Shown here piece by piece: positions 24,982 to 33,896 of a DNA stretch of 64,000 nucleotides. The stretch's first letter is position 1; each line of letters starts with the position of its first letter. A program made the translations under genes and the position numbers. The stretch lies in NCBI RefSeq assembly GCF_003112775.1, contig NZ_BFCH01000028.1, positions 1 to 64,000 of the forward strand, read 5' to 3'. Under the pieces are notes generated by a model. That model was not told where the DNA came from. It saw only the letters and a list, made by a program, of their open reading frames with translations, and searched no databases. The stretch comes from Mycobacterium montefiorense (lineage in GTDB: Bacteria > Actinomycetota > Actinomycetes > Mycobacteriales > Mycobacteriaceae).

Positions 24982-26595
24982 CTACTGCAGGTCGACCGAC
25001 TTACCGGTGGCGGCAGCGTAACCCGCACGATATCCGAAAACCATTGCCGGACCAATGGTTCCACCTGCACCGCCATAGGCACGTCCGGTCGCGCCGGCCA
25101 TCGTGTTGCCCGCAGCGAACAGGCCCGGAATAGGTTCCCCGCTGACGTGGAGCACCCGGCCGTCGTGGTCGGTGCGCGGCCCGCCCTTGGTGCCCATCGC
25201 GCCGATACACACTGGAACCGCGTAATACGGCGCGGTGTCGATTGGGCCGAGTGTCTTCCCGGCCGCGGTGCTGGCGCTGTCGTCGCCCCAATAGCCGTCG
25301 TACGCACTGGAACCGCGGCCGAAGTCGGGGTCGGCGTCCTTCGCCACGTGGCGGTTCCACTCGTCGATCGTGCGGATCAGGCCTTCGGCATCGATACCGG
25401 TCTTGGCACCCAGTTCGCTCAGGTCCGCGGACTCGCAGAACCAGTCCGGAACCGGCTCACCGGGCGCGATGCCCAGAAATCCATAGCGCTGCAAGTGAAC
25501 TGAATCGAAGACCATCCATCCGCGATCGTTGACGTATCCGCCCCGAGGGTCCAGGTAGTGGAACGCGCCGGCCATCGAGTTGTAATCGCAGGCCTCGTTG
25601 ACGAATCGGTGCCCGGCCTGGTTGACGATGATGCTCCGCGGCCGAGTTCGCTCCAGCCGCACGCTGCGGCTGCGCTGTTGGCCTTCGATGGTGTCGCCGG
25701 GGATTTGTACGACCGGCACCCACCACGCTTCGCCCATGTTCGCCAGATCAGCGCCGTGCGCCATTGCCATGCGCAGCCCGTCACCGGTGTTGTTCGGCGG
25801 CGAGACCGCACCGTGCATCGGCCCGCGAAGGAACGCCTGTACCAAGCCCGGATCCCATTCGAATCCGCCGACACCCAAAACGACTCCACGCCGCGCTCGC
25901 ACGTTGATGCGCTGTCCGGACATCGCGATGCGCACCCCGACGATTTCGCCGTCTTCGGTAACGAGTTCCTCGGCCCGGGCGTTGGTGTGCGGTGTCACCC
26001 CGGCGTCGAGTAATCCCTTGAGTAGCCCCGCAATTAGCGCGGTGCCTGCGACGCACAGGTCGCTGCCCTCCTCGATCGCCGCGTGCAGGCGTGCCCGGGT
26101 TTCGGCATCGAAACCGACGTTGGACCAGTCGGCGGGAAATGAGGTGATCCGGTCGCCCCACTCACCGATTTGGTTCAGGTCGAACGGCCCCGCGCTCAGC
26201 GACCGGCCTCCGGTCGGCTGGCCACCCGGCAGCTCTGGCCGGTAGTCGGGGAAGCCGGCCGCGATCTCGAAATGTAGGCCGCTATGCCCCTCGACGAATT
26301 CCAGCATGGCCGGGCCGGTCCGCACGAACGTTTCGACCAGCGCGTCGTCCATGGTGCCCAGGGACTGCGCGCGCAAGTACTGCAGCGCGGCGTCTTGAGT
26401 CAATTCGCCGTCGGGAGAACGGTTATGGGCGGGAATCCACACGACTCCACCCGACACCGCGGTGGTGCCGCCGACGGTCGGGGCCTTCTCGAACACCTCG
26501 ACGGAGGCGCCGGCAGACGCCGCGGACAGTGCGGCGGTCAGGCCGGCCCCGCCGGTGCCGAGCACGACGACATCGGCCTCGGAGTCCCAAGACAT
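24982..26595 (-). CDS. FAD-dependent dehydrogenase, 3-ketosteroid-delta1-dehydrogenase-like
   Basis: This 537-aa flavoprotein of the fumarate reductase/KstD superfamily has ADVVVLGTGGAGLTAALSAASAG at the N-terminus (dinucleotide-binding), GGTTAVSGGVVWIPAHN, and the FAD-closing RAYGGAGGTIGPAMVFGYRAG at the C-terminus. KstD-type enzymes introduce a ring double bond next to a ketone. It ends five bases from the convergent histidine kinase. It is transcribed with the IclR gene upstream (14-bp gap). ATG 26595 follows AAGGGA; a TTG just before it is also possible. A second protein of the same type is at 30852-32564. Substrate unknown. Confidence 0.85.
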   Translation of the reverse strand: MSWDSEADVVVLGTGGAGLTAALSAASAGASVEVFEKAPTVGGTTAVSGGVVWIPAHNRSPDGELTQDAALQYLRAQSLGTMDDALVETFVRTGPAMLEFVEGHSGLHFEIAAGFPDYRPELPGGQPTGGRSLSAGPFDLNQIGEWGDRITSFPADWSNVGFDAETRARLHAAIEEGSDLCVAGTALIAGLLKGLLDAGVTPHTNARAEELVTEDGEIVGVRIAMSGQRINVRARRGVVLGVGGFEWDPGLVQAFLRGPMHGAVSPPNNTGDGLRMAMAHGADLANMGEAWWVPVVQIPGDTIEGQQRSRSVRLERTRPRSIIVNQAGHRFVNEACDYNSMAGAFHYLDPRGGYVNDRGWMVFDSVHLQRYGFLGIAPGEPVPDWFCESADLSELGAKTGIDAEGLIRTIDEWNRHVAKDADPDFGRGSSAYDGYWGDDSASTAAGKTLGPIDTAPYYAVPVCIGAMGTKGGPRTDHDGRVLHVSGEPIPGLFAAGNTMAGATGRAYGGAGGTIGPAMVFGYRAGYAAATGKSVDLQ

Positions 26596-26609
26596 CAACG
26601 GCTATCCCT

Positions 26610-27287
26610 TCAGCTCAGCAGCTCGGACAACTGGTTCGCGGCTTTGACGACCGCATCCCTGCCGCGCAGCACGACGTCTTCCCGGTGGGAGATGAGGTTG
26701 ATGCATGTCGGCGGAGACGGTGCCGAGCGGTGGACCGACACGGCCAGGCCGTAGGTATTCGGTTCGATCTCTCCGTAGGTCGTCACCCAGCCGCGCTCGC
26801 GTGCTCGCGACACCAGGTCCCGCTCGCCCGGGCGTGGCGGAAGGCTTGCGAGCAGGGCGATTCCGGCAGCGCCGCGGTCCAGCGGGTACCGGCTGCCTTC
26901 GTGGAACGACAGTTGGTAGGCGACGTGGCTCGGCACGATCACCGCGATCGCGACCTGTTGATCGCCCTCGGCGATGAGCAACGACACCGTGGTGCCCAGA
27001 TCGTCGGCCAGGGCGCGCAACGTCGGCAGACTCAGTTGGCGCACATTGCGGTCGAACGACGCGCCGAGCACCGCGAGCCCGGCGGCCGGCCGGTAACGCC
27101 CGTCTTCGCCCTTGGCCACCAAGCGGAACTGGGCCAACGTTGACAGCAGCCGATAGGCGATGGTGCGGTGCACCCCGACCTGGTCGGCGAGCTGCTGCAC
27201 GGTCAACCCGGTGGGGGAGTCCGCAACCATTTGCAGCGCGGTGATTCCCCTGGCCAGCGTCTGCGAGCCGGTGCCCGAACCCGTCAC
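26610..27287 (-). CDS. IclR-family transcriptional regulator
   Basis: This 225-aa protein has an N-terminal winged helix-turn-helix (LARGITALQMVADSPTGLTV, then QQLADQVGVHRTIAYRLLSTL) and an IclR effector domain from about residue 80. It is divergent from the mhp-like operon at 27415. In E. coli the mhp genes are controlled by MhpR, also IclR-type, so this is probably the pathway-specific regulator of 27415-36527 and of the flavoprotein gene downstream of it. Two short palindromes lie in the shared promoter region. Confidence 0.9.
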   Translation of the reverse strand: MTGSGTGSQTLARGITALQMVADSPTGLTVQQLADQVGVHRTIAYRLLSTLAQFRLVAKGEDGRYRPAAGLAVLGASFDRNVRQLSLPTLRALADDLGTTVSLLIAEGDQQVAIAVIVPSHVAYQLSFHEGSRYPLDRGAAGIALLASLPPRPGERDLVSRARERGWVTTYGEIEPNTYGLAVSVHRSAPSPPTCINLISHREDVVLRGRDAVVKAANQLSELLS

Positions 27288-27309
27288 AGCCTTGACATAC
27301 CTCCAAGCG

Positions 27310-27347
27310 AGAGCGAAGCTCTAATATATAACGCACGAGAGTGTGCG
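27310..27347. promoter_or_regulatory. Possible IclR operators in the divergent promoter
   Basis: AGAGC-GAA-GCTCT (27310-27322) and CGCAC-N6-GTGCG (27332-27347) are perfect inverted repeats flanking an AT-rich TAATATATAA stretch, between the IclR gene and the hydrolase gene. TTGACA at 27292-27297 may be a -35 box for the plus strand, although the spacing to TAATAT is longer than usual. Binding by the adjacent IclR protein is inferred. Confidence 0.45.
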
Positions 27348-27414
27348 ATATTTGCACATCGGGTAAGTCTAAAACGAGAACGCGATTTCCACCAGTAGTA
27401 GGCAGAGAGGAACC

Positions 27415-28278
27415 GTGGCCGAGTTCGAGAGCATCTGGAGCGATCTTCAGGGTGTCGCGTTTGAGCAGGGCTATCTCAACGCCGGGGGAGTCAAGACCCG
27501 TTACCTGCGCGCCGGCGATCCCGGTAAGCCGGTACTGATGCTGCTGCACGGATCCGGCGGCCACGCCGAGGCTTATGTGCGCAATCTAGGCGCGCACGCC
27601 GAGCATTTCTGGACCTGGTCGATCGACATGCTGGGGCATGGGTACACCGACAAGCCGGGCCACCCGCTGGAAGTCAGCCACTACGTCGAGCACCTGATGG
27701 CTGTGCTGCGCACCATCGGGGTGGAGCGCGCATTCATCAGCGGTGAATCGCTCGGCGGCTGGGTGGCCGCCCGTACCGCGGTCGACCACCCGGATGTGGT
27801 TGAGCGACTGGTCCTTAACACCGCCGGCGGCTCCCAGGCCGATCCAGTGGTGATGCAACGGATCATCACGCTGTCCATGGCCGCCGCCGAGGACCCGACC
27901 TGGGAGACCGTGCAGGCGCGGATCAAGTGGCTGATGGCCGACAAGTCCAGGGGCTACGACGACCTGGTCGCCAGTCGCCAACGGGTGTATCGCCAACCGG
28001 GATTCGTCTCCGCGATGAGCGACATCATGGCATTACAGGACCCCGAGATTCGGGCCCGCAACATCCTCGGCCCGGACGAATACGGGTCGATCGTCGCGCC
28101 GACGCTGGTGTTGTGGACCAGTGACGACCCCACCGCCGACGTGACCGAGGGACGCCGCATGGCGTCGATGATTCCGGGCGCCCGGTTCGAGGTGATGCCC
28201 GGTTGCGGCCGCTGGCCGCAGTACGAGGACGCCAAGACCTTCAACCAACTGCATCTCGACTTCCTGCTAGGCCGCTGA
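27415..28278 (+). CDS. Meta-cleavage-product-hydrolase-like alpha/beta protein with catalytic His replaced
   Basis: This 287-aa protein resembles MhpC/BphD/HsaD C-C bond hydrolases: LLHGSGGHAEAYVRNL, the nucleophile elbow GESLGG (Ser112) and the acid in LWTSDDPT. The family's catalytic His sits in a CGHW motif near the C-terminus. Here the motif is GCGRWPQYED with Arg266 (codon CGC at 28210-28212). One transition from CAC would restore His. Without it the Ser-His-Asp triad is incomplete. It starts with GTG behind AGAGAGG and heads the IclR-controlled operon, overlapping mhpA by one base. The intact hydrolase at 35703-36527 may supply the activity. Confidence 0.85.
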   Translation: MAEFESIWSDLQGVAFEQGYLNAGGVKTRYLRAGDPGKPVLMLLHGSGGHAEAYVRNLGAHAEHFWTWSIDMLGHGYTDKPGHPLEVSHYVEHLMAVLRTIGVERAFISGESLGGWVAARTAVDHPDVVERLVLNTAGGSQADPVVMQRIITLSMAAAEDPTWETVQARIKWLMADKSRGYDDLVASRQRVYRQPGFVSAMSDIMALQDPEIRARNILGPDEYGSIVAPTLVLWTSDDPTADVTEGRRMASMIPGARFEVMPGCGRWPQYEDAKTFNQLHLDFLLGR

Positions 28279-29990
28279 TGGGAACCGACGGGCACCAGAC
28301 ACCAGGACTCGATGTCGACGTAGTCATCGTCGGCGCAGGCCCGGTCGGTCTGACCCTGGCCAATATCCTTGGCCAGCAAGGTGTCCGAACGCTATTGGTC
28401 GACGAAAGAGACACGCTGATCGACTACCCGCGCGGGGTCGGCCTGGACGACGAGTCGTTGCGCACCTTCCAGTCGATCGGCCTGGTCGAGTGCGTCCTGC
28501 CGCACACGGTTCCTAACCAGATTCTGCGTTTCTTCGACGCCAAGCGCCGGGTGCTTGCCGAAATGGCCCCGCCCGATGCGCGTTTCGGTTGGCCGAAGCG
28601 CAACGGATTCGTCCAACCGCTCGTCGACGCCGAATTACTGGCCGGTCTAGACAGATTCGACTGCGTCGAGGTGCGCTGGAGCCACCCGATGACGACTTGC
28701 GAGGAAACCGCCGACGCGGTCACGGTCGAGCTTGGCGGCGAGGGGGATCCCAGCACGGTGCGGGCCCGCTATGTCGTCGGCTGCGACGGCGGCCGCAGCA
28801 TGACGCGGCGGGTGATGGGCGTGTCCTTCGACGGGACGACGTCGTCCACGCGCTGGTTGGTGGTCGACATCGCCAACGATCCGCTGGGCCATCCGAACAG
28901 TGAGGTCGGTGCCGACCCCGAACGCCCGTACGCCTCGATCTCGATCGCGCACGGAATTCGGCGCTTCGAGTTCATGATTCACGCCGACGAGACCGACGAG
29001 CAAGCGGAGGACCCGGCGTTCCTGGAGCAGATGCTGGCCCGCATGGTGCCCCGTCCCGACCGGGTCGACGTGATCCGGCGCCGGGTGTACACGCACCACT
29101 CGCGAATCGCCGGGGCGTTCCGCAGCGGCCGGCTGCTGCTGGCCGGTGACGCCGCGCACCTGATGCCGGTGTGGCAGGGGCAGGGCTACAACAGCGGCAT
29201 CCGGGATGCCGCTAACCTGGGCTGGAAGCTGGCCGCCGTGGTCAACGGCCGGGCCGACGACAAATTGCTGGACAGCTACGACATGGAGCGCCGCAAGCAC
29301 GCGCGGGCCATGATCGACCTTTCCACCATGGTCGGCCGGGTCATCTCGCCGACCAACCGCCGAGTCGCCACCGCACGCGACCTGCTGGTGCGTTCGGCGT
29401 CAATTGTGCCCACGCTCAAGCGATATGTGCTCGAGATGCGGTTCAAGCCGATGCCGCGGTACGAGCACGGGGCAGTCGTGCATTCGACCCCGCACCGCAC
29501 CGAATCGCCCGTCGGCACGCTGTTCATTCAGCCCCGGGTCGATACCCGGACTCAGCAAGATGTCCTGCTGGACGATGTGCTTGGGCCGTGGTTCGCCGTG
29601 CTGTGCTGGAACAACAACCCGCGCAAGATTCTCGGCGACGAGGCTTTCGCGAAGTGGAAAGCGCTGGGCGCACGGTTTGTCGCGCTGCGGCCGCTGACTC
29701 AGCTGAACTGGCCTGGGCACGACGATCCGGATGTCATCGTCGTGGGCGATCGCACCGGCGGGCTCAAGTCCTGGTTCGATGTGCACTCCGAATCAGTAGT
29801 GTTCCTGCGTCCCGATCGCTGCATCGCGGGTGCCTGCATCGCCCAGCTCTCTCCCGATCTCAGCGCATCGCTGTTGGACGCCCTCACACTCATCCCGGGA
29901 GGGGGTGATGTCGACGGTGGCAATGGCTCTGTGCTGTATGTCCCACAGCCCGCTCCTGAATCTTCCGGGGCCGTCGCGGGACCTGCTTGA
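28278..29990 (+). CDS. mhpA: 3-(3-hydroxyphenyl)propionate hydroxylase-like FAD monooxygenase
   Basis: This 570-aa class A flavin monooxygenase has VDVVIVGAGPVGLTLANILG at about residues 14-33, the second nucleotide motif VVGCDGGRSMTRR and the FAD-binding LLLAGDAAHLMPVWQGQG, then GIRDAANLGWKL. These match MhpA, which hydroxylates 3-hydroxyphenylpropionate ortho to the phenol to give a catechol. Its ATG shares the A of the preceding TGA. Its C-terminus runs 83 bases into the mhpB-like gene and is about 15 residues longer than usual. The natural substrate may differ, because mhpD/E/F homologues are absent nearby and steroid-type flavoproteins surround it. Confidence 0.88.
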   Translation: MGTDGHQTPGLDVDVVIVGAGPVGLTLANILGQQGVRTLLVDERDTLIDYPRGVGLDDESLRTFQSIGLVECVLPHTVPNQILRFFDAKRRVLAEMAPPDARFGWPKRNGFVQPLVDAELLAGLDRFDCVEVRWSHPMTTCEETADAVTVELGGEGDPSTVRARYVVGCDGGRSMTRRVMGVSFDGTTSSTRWLVVDIANDPLGHPNSEVGADPERPYASISIAHGIRRFEFMIHADETDEQAEDPAFLEQMLARMVPRPDRVDVIRRRVYTHHSRIAGAFRSGRLLLAGDAAHLMPVWQGQGYNSGIRDAANLGWKLAAVVNGRADDKLLDSYDMERRKHARAMIDLSTMVGRVISPTNRRVATARDLLVRSASIVPTLKRYVLEMRFKPMPRYEHGAVVHSTPHRTESPVGTLFIQPRVDTRTQQDVLLDDVLGPWFAVLCWNNNPRKILGDEAFAKWKALGARFVALRPLTQLNWPGHDDPDVIVVGDRTGGLKSWFDVHSESVVFLRPDRCIAGACIAQLSPDLSASLLDALTLIPGGGDVDGGNGSVLYVPQPAPESSGAVAGPA

Positions 29991-30855
29991 CGACATCGAA
30001 GGCGCCATCGCGCAGGCTCGGGAATTCGTTCGCGATTACGATCCCGAACTCGTGGTCATCTTTTCTCCGGACCACTACAACGGGTTCTTCTACAAGGCGA
30101 TGCCGCCGTTCTGTATCGGCCTGAACGCCAACGGAGTTGGCGACTACGGCACGCATGACGGTGCGCTGGATGTGCCGACGGACCTGGCCTCGCAGTGCGC
30201 GGAGGCCGTGCTCGACGCGGGTATCGACGTGGCGGTATCGGCCAGCATGGACGTGGACCACGGGACCGTCCAGCCGCTTGAGAAGCTGTTCGGGGACGCA
30301 CTGTCGCGGCCGGTGATACCGGTCTTCATCAATGCGGTTGCGGTGCCGCTGGGACCGCTGCATCGGTGCCGGGCGCTGGGTGCGGCCGTGGGCACCTTTC
30401 TGGCCACGTTGGATAAGCGGGTCCTGGTGATCGGATCCGGTGGACTCTCGCATAGCCCTCCGGTGCCGACACTGGCGACCGCGCCTGAAGCGGTGCTGGA
30501 GCGGATCGTGCAGGGCCGGCCGATGACACAAGAGCAGCGCCAAGCCAGGCAGGCCGCTGTCATCGAGGCGGCCAAGGCCTTCGCGGGTGGCGAGAGTGAC
30601 CTGCAACCTCTCAACCCGGCGTGGGACCACCGCTTCCTGGAGATCATCGACACCGGCCGACTCACCGCGTTCGACCTCTGGTCGAACTCGTTCGTGTTCT
30701 ACGAGGGCGGTACCTCCGCGCACGAAGTGCGCACGTGGATAGCGGCTTTCGCCGCGCTGGAAACCGCAGGCGAGTACCAGACGGCGTTGCGCTACTACAA
30801 GCCGGCCGAAGAATTGATCGCTGGCTTCGCGATCAGGACGGCGATGCCGACATGA
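29908..30855 (+). CDS. mhpB: Extradiol (type III, LigB) dioxygenase, MhpB-like
   Basis: This 315-aa protein matches 2,3-dihydroxyphenylpropionate 1,2-dioxygenase. It begins MSTVAMALCCMSHSPLLNLPGP with the metal His in SHSP, then VVIFSPDHYNGFF, SMDVDHGTVQPLEKLFG (acid/base His) and VIGSGGLSHSPPVP. It should cleave the catechol ring next to the hydroxyls using Fe(II). The start is fixed by homology; a strong GGGAGGGGG site lies inside the mhpA 3' end. Its stop overlaps the next start (ATGA), so translation is coupled. Confidence 0.9.
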   Translation: MSTVAMALCCMSHSPLLNLPGPSRDLLDDIEGAIAQAREFVRDYDPELVVIFSPDHYNGFFYKAMPPFCIGLNANGVGDYGTHDGALDVPTDLASQCAEAVLDAGIDVAVSASMDVDHGTVQPLEKLFGDALSRPVIPVFINAVAVPLGPLHRCRALGAAVGTFLATLDKRVLVIGSGGLSHSPPVPTLATAPEAVLERIVQGRPMTQEQRQARQAAVIEAAKAFAGGESDLQPLNPAWDHRFLEIIDTGRLTAFDLWSNSFVFYEGGTSAHEVRTWIAAFAALETAGEYQTALRYYKPAEELIAGFAIRTAMPT

Positions 30856-32564
30856 CCGGTGCGGAGATGGACGGCTTCGATCACGTTGTCGACGTGTTGG
30901 TCGTCGGGTCCGGCGGTGGTGGCATGGCCGCGGCCCTGACGGCGCATGCGTCCGGGCTGGACACGTTGGTGGTCGAAAAGTCCTCCCACTTCGGCGGTTC
31001 CACCGCCTTGTCCGGGGGCGGCATCTGGGTACCTGGCGCGCCCTCGCAACGCCGGGGCGGCTACTGTCCGGATCCCGACGGCGTGGTCGAATACCTGCTC
31101 AAGATCACCGAGGGTCTGGTCAGCGAGGCGCGCATCCGGCAGTACGTCGAGTCGGCCCCCAAGATGCTGGAGTTTCTCGAAGAGCTTTCGGGATGGTTCG
31201 AATTCGTCTGGAAGCCCGGCTATGCCGATTACTACCCGGAGCTGCCCGGCGGCTCGGAACTCGGTAGCACCATCAACGTGCCGGCCATCGATCTGCGGAA
31301 GCTGGGCGCCGACGAGAAGACGTTGCTGGCGCCACTGGCGCTTGCTCCGCGGGGAATCTGGCTGGGCCCCAAAGACCTTCGGACCTTCTATCGGATCAGG
31401 CAGTCGTGGGCCGGTAAGGGCGTACTACTGAAACTGATCTGGCGGATGGTCAAGGCGAGAGTCCTCGATGAGCGGATGGCCGCAATCGGGCAGTCGTTGG
31501 CCGCCCGGCTGCGGCTGGCGATGCGCGAGAACGACATCCCGCTGTGGCTGGACGCGCCGATGACCGAGTTAGTCATCGACGCAGGAGGATCGGTGACCGG
31601 AGCGGTGCTCGAACGCGACTGTGCCAAGCAGCGCATCGGCGCGCGCCGAGGTGTCATCCTGGCTTCAGGCGGCTTCGATCATGACCTTGCCTGGCGCAAA
31701 GAGCAGCTCCCAGTCGTGGACCAGGACTGGAGCTTCGGCAATCCGGCCGCGATGGGCGACGGCATCCGTGCGGGCCAAAAGGTGGGCGCCGCAACCGATC
31801 TTCTGGACGAGGCATGGTGGTTCCCGGCCATCCAATGGCCGGACGGCCGAATGCAATTCATGCTGAACGAGCGGATGATGCCGGCCCAATTCATCGTCAA
31901 CGGCGACGGCAAGCGCTTCATCAACGAGGCCGCCCCGTACATGGACTTCGGCCACGCCATGATCGACGGGCAGCAATCCGGGGTCACCCACATCCCGTGC
32001 TGGCTGATCACCGATCACCGATCCTTCAACCGCTACGTCGTCGGCGGCCACCTGCCGATCCCGAAAATCCCCGGCGCCCCGGTGCCCACCGGCCGCAAGG
32101 TTCCGTCGGCTTGGCTGGAATCCGGCGTGGTGAAGGCGGCGACCAGTTGGGACGAAATGGCCGCAAAGATCGGCGTCCCGGCAACCGAACTTCGTGCAAC
32201 CGCGGCTCGTTTCAACGAACTCGCGCGCCAGGGTCACGACGACGATTTCAACCGAGGGGACAGCGTGTACGACAACTATTACGGCGATCCGACCCTGCCC
32301 AACCCCAATCTGTATCCGCTGGGTGACCCGCCCTACTACGCGTTCCGAATCGTTCTCGGCGATCTCGGAACCTCGGGTGGCCTGCTGACCGACGAATACG
32401 CCCGAGTGGTACGTCCCGACGGCACCGTCGTCCCCGGCCTGTATGCGGTGGGAAACACCTCCGCGCCGGTGATGGGCCGCAGCTACGCGGGCGCCGGAGC
32501 GACCATCGGTCCCGCCATGACCTTCGGCTTTGTCGCCGCGAAACACCTTGCCAGCCAGGCCTAG
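30852..32564 (+). CDS. FAD-dependent dehydrogenase, 3-ketosteroid-delta1-dehydrogenase-like (second copy)
   Basis: This 570-aa flavoprotein has VDVLVVGSGGGGMAAALTAHASG near the start, FGGSTALSGGGIWVPG, and GRSYAGAGATIGPAMTFGFVAA at the end. Length and layout are those of 3-ketosteroid-delta1-dehydrogenases, including a Tyr-rich YADYYPELPGG segment and DPPYYAFRI before the C-terminal FAD strand. It lies in an operon with ring hydroxylase and ring-cleavage genes, so it may desaturate a cyclohexanone-type ring on the way to a phenol. That is an inference from context; the real substrate is unknown. Confidence 0.87.
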   Translation: MTGAEMDGFDHVVDVLVVGSGGGGMAAALTAHASGLDTLVVEKSSHFGGSTALSGGGIWVPGAPSQRRGGYCPDPDGVVEYLLKITEGLVSEARIRQYVESAPKMLEFLEELSGWFEFVWKPGYADYYPELPGGSELGSTINVPAIDLRKLGADEKTLLAPLALAPRGIWLGPKDLRTFYRIRQSWAGKGVLLKLIWRMVKARVLDERMAAIGQSLAARLRLAMRENDIPLWLDAPMTELVIDAGGSVTGAVLERDCAKQRIGARRGVILASGGFDHDLAWRKEQLPVVDQDWSFGNPAAMGDGIRAGQKVGAATDLLDEAWWFPAIQWPDGRMQFMLNERMMPAQFIVNGDGKRFINEAAPYMDFGHAMIDGQQSGVTHIPCWLITDHRSFNRYVVGGHLPIPKIPGAPVPTGRKVPSAWLESGVVKAATSWDEMAAKIGVPATELRATAARFNELARQGHDDDFNRGDSVYDNYYGDPTLPNPNLYPLGDPPYYAFRIVLGDLGTSGGLLTDEYARVVRPDGTVVPGLYAVGNTSAPVMGRSYAGAGATIGPAMTFGFVAAKHLASQA

Positions 32565-32582
32565 TCTCTTGAGGAGGTAACA

Positions 32583-33890
32583 ATGAAAATTTCACTGTTC
32601 TACGAGTTCGCCCTGCCACGCCCGTGGGTACCGGAGGACGAGCACGTCATGTTGCAGGACTGCCTGGACGAGGTGGAAGCCGCCGACAAGGCGGGATTCT
32701 CCACCGTCTGGCTGACCGAGCATCACTTCCTCGAGGAGTACTGCCATTCCACCGCGCCGGAGATATTCCTGGCCGCGGCCAGCCAGCGGACCAAGAACAT
32801 CCGGCTCGGATTCGGCATCATGCACCTGCCGCCGTTGGTGAATCACCCCGCGCGGGTAGCCGAACGCATTGCCACCCTTGACTTGCTGTCCAACGGACGC
32901 GTCGAGTTCGGCACCGGCGAATCCTCCTCCGTCGGTGAGCTGGGCGGGTTCAACATCGATCCCGCTGACAAACGCGCGCAGTGGGAAGAGGCGCTCGAGG
33001 TCTCGATCCGCTGCATGGTCGAAGAGCCCTTTTCCGGGTTCGAAGGCCAACACGTCCAGATGCCGGCCCGCAACGTGGTGCCCAAGCCGCTACAGAAGCC
33101 GCATCCCCCCGTCTGGGTTGCCTGCACCAGGCCGGCCAGCGTGCAGATGGCTGCCCAAAAAGCCATCGGTGCTTTGAGTTTCGCTTACACCGGCCCCGGT
33201 CCGCTAACCGAGCGGGTCAACGGTTACTACAAGGAATTCGAGGAGAACGGCGTGCCGGTCACGCCGCAGATCAACCCGAACATCCTGGCCATCGGCGGTG
33301 ACCTGTCGATGATGGTCGCCAGGACCGACGAGCAGGCCCTGCAACGCCTCGGCCAGGGTGGCGGATTCTTTTCGTTCGGCATCATGCACTACTACATGAC
33401 CGGCGTGCACACCCCCGGGCGGACCGGAGTGTGGAAGCGCTACCTCGAAGAGGTGGAAAAAGACCCGACGCTGGCCTATGGGCCCGGCCGTGGCGCGATC
33501 GGATCCCCGGCCACCGTGCGCGAGTTCCTGCGCGGCTACGAGGAGAGCGGCGTCGACGAGATCATCCTGCTGCTCAATCCGCGCAGCCACGAGGGCACCA
33601 TGGAGTCCATCGAGCTGATGGGCAAAGAGGTGCTGCCCGAGTTCATCGAGCGCGACAAGAAGGCGGTGGCGGAGAAGGCCAAGCGCCTGGCGCCCGTCAT
33701 CGAGAAGGTCGAGGCGCGGCGGCCCAAGTCGACCGCACCGAAATTTGATGAAAACTACTCCTTTGGCGGCCTGCCCACCGGTCGTGGCGGTAAGTTCACT
33801 GCCAGCGAGATCCCCGAGGCCATGGCGGAGATCAACGAGGGTCGGGTCCAGGCAGCGCAGCGGGCAAAGGAAGAACAGAACAAGAAGTAG
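32583..33890 (+). CDS. LLM-class (bacterial luciferase-like) flavin monooxygenase
   Basis: This 435-aa protein begins MKISLFYEFALPRPW behind GAGGAGG. Typical blocks are GFSTVWLTEHHFLEEYCHS, RLGFGIMHLPPLVNHPARVAERIATLDLLS and GRVEFGTGESSS. The EHHF pattern and size fit FMN-dependent two-component monooxygenases rather than the shorter F420 enzymes. The C-terminal 60 residues are lysine/glutamate-rich. It needs a flavin reductase, which is not adjacent. In this operon it could perform a Baeyer-Villiger-type or other oxygenation of the ring substrate. Confidence 0.87.
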   Translation: MKISLFYEFALPRPWVPEDEHVMLQDCLDEVEAADKAGFSTVWLTEHHFLEEYCHSTAPEIFLAAASQRTKNIRLGFGIMHLPPLVNHPARVAERIATLDLLSNGRVEFGTGESSSVGELGGFNIDPADKRAQWEEALEVSIRCMVEEPFSGFEGQHVQMPARNVVPKPLQKPHPPVWVACTRPASVQMAAQKAIGALSFAYTGPGPLTERVNGYYKEFEENGVPVTPQINPNILAIGGDLSMMVARTDEQALQRLGQGGGFFSFGIMHYYMTGVHTPGRTGVWKRYLEEVEKDPTLAYGPGRGAIGSPATVREFLRGYEESGVDEIILLLNPRSHEGTMESIELMGKEVLPEFIERDKKAVAEKAKRLAPVIEKVEARRPKSTAPKFDENYSFGGLPTGRGGKFTASEIPEAMAEINEGRVQAAQRAKEEQNKK

Positions 33891-33896
33891 ACGGCC

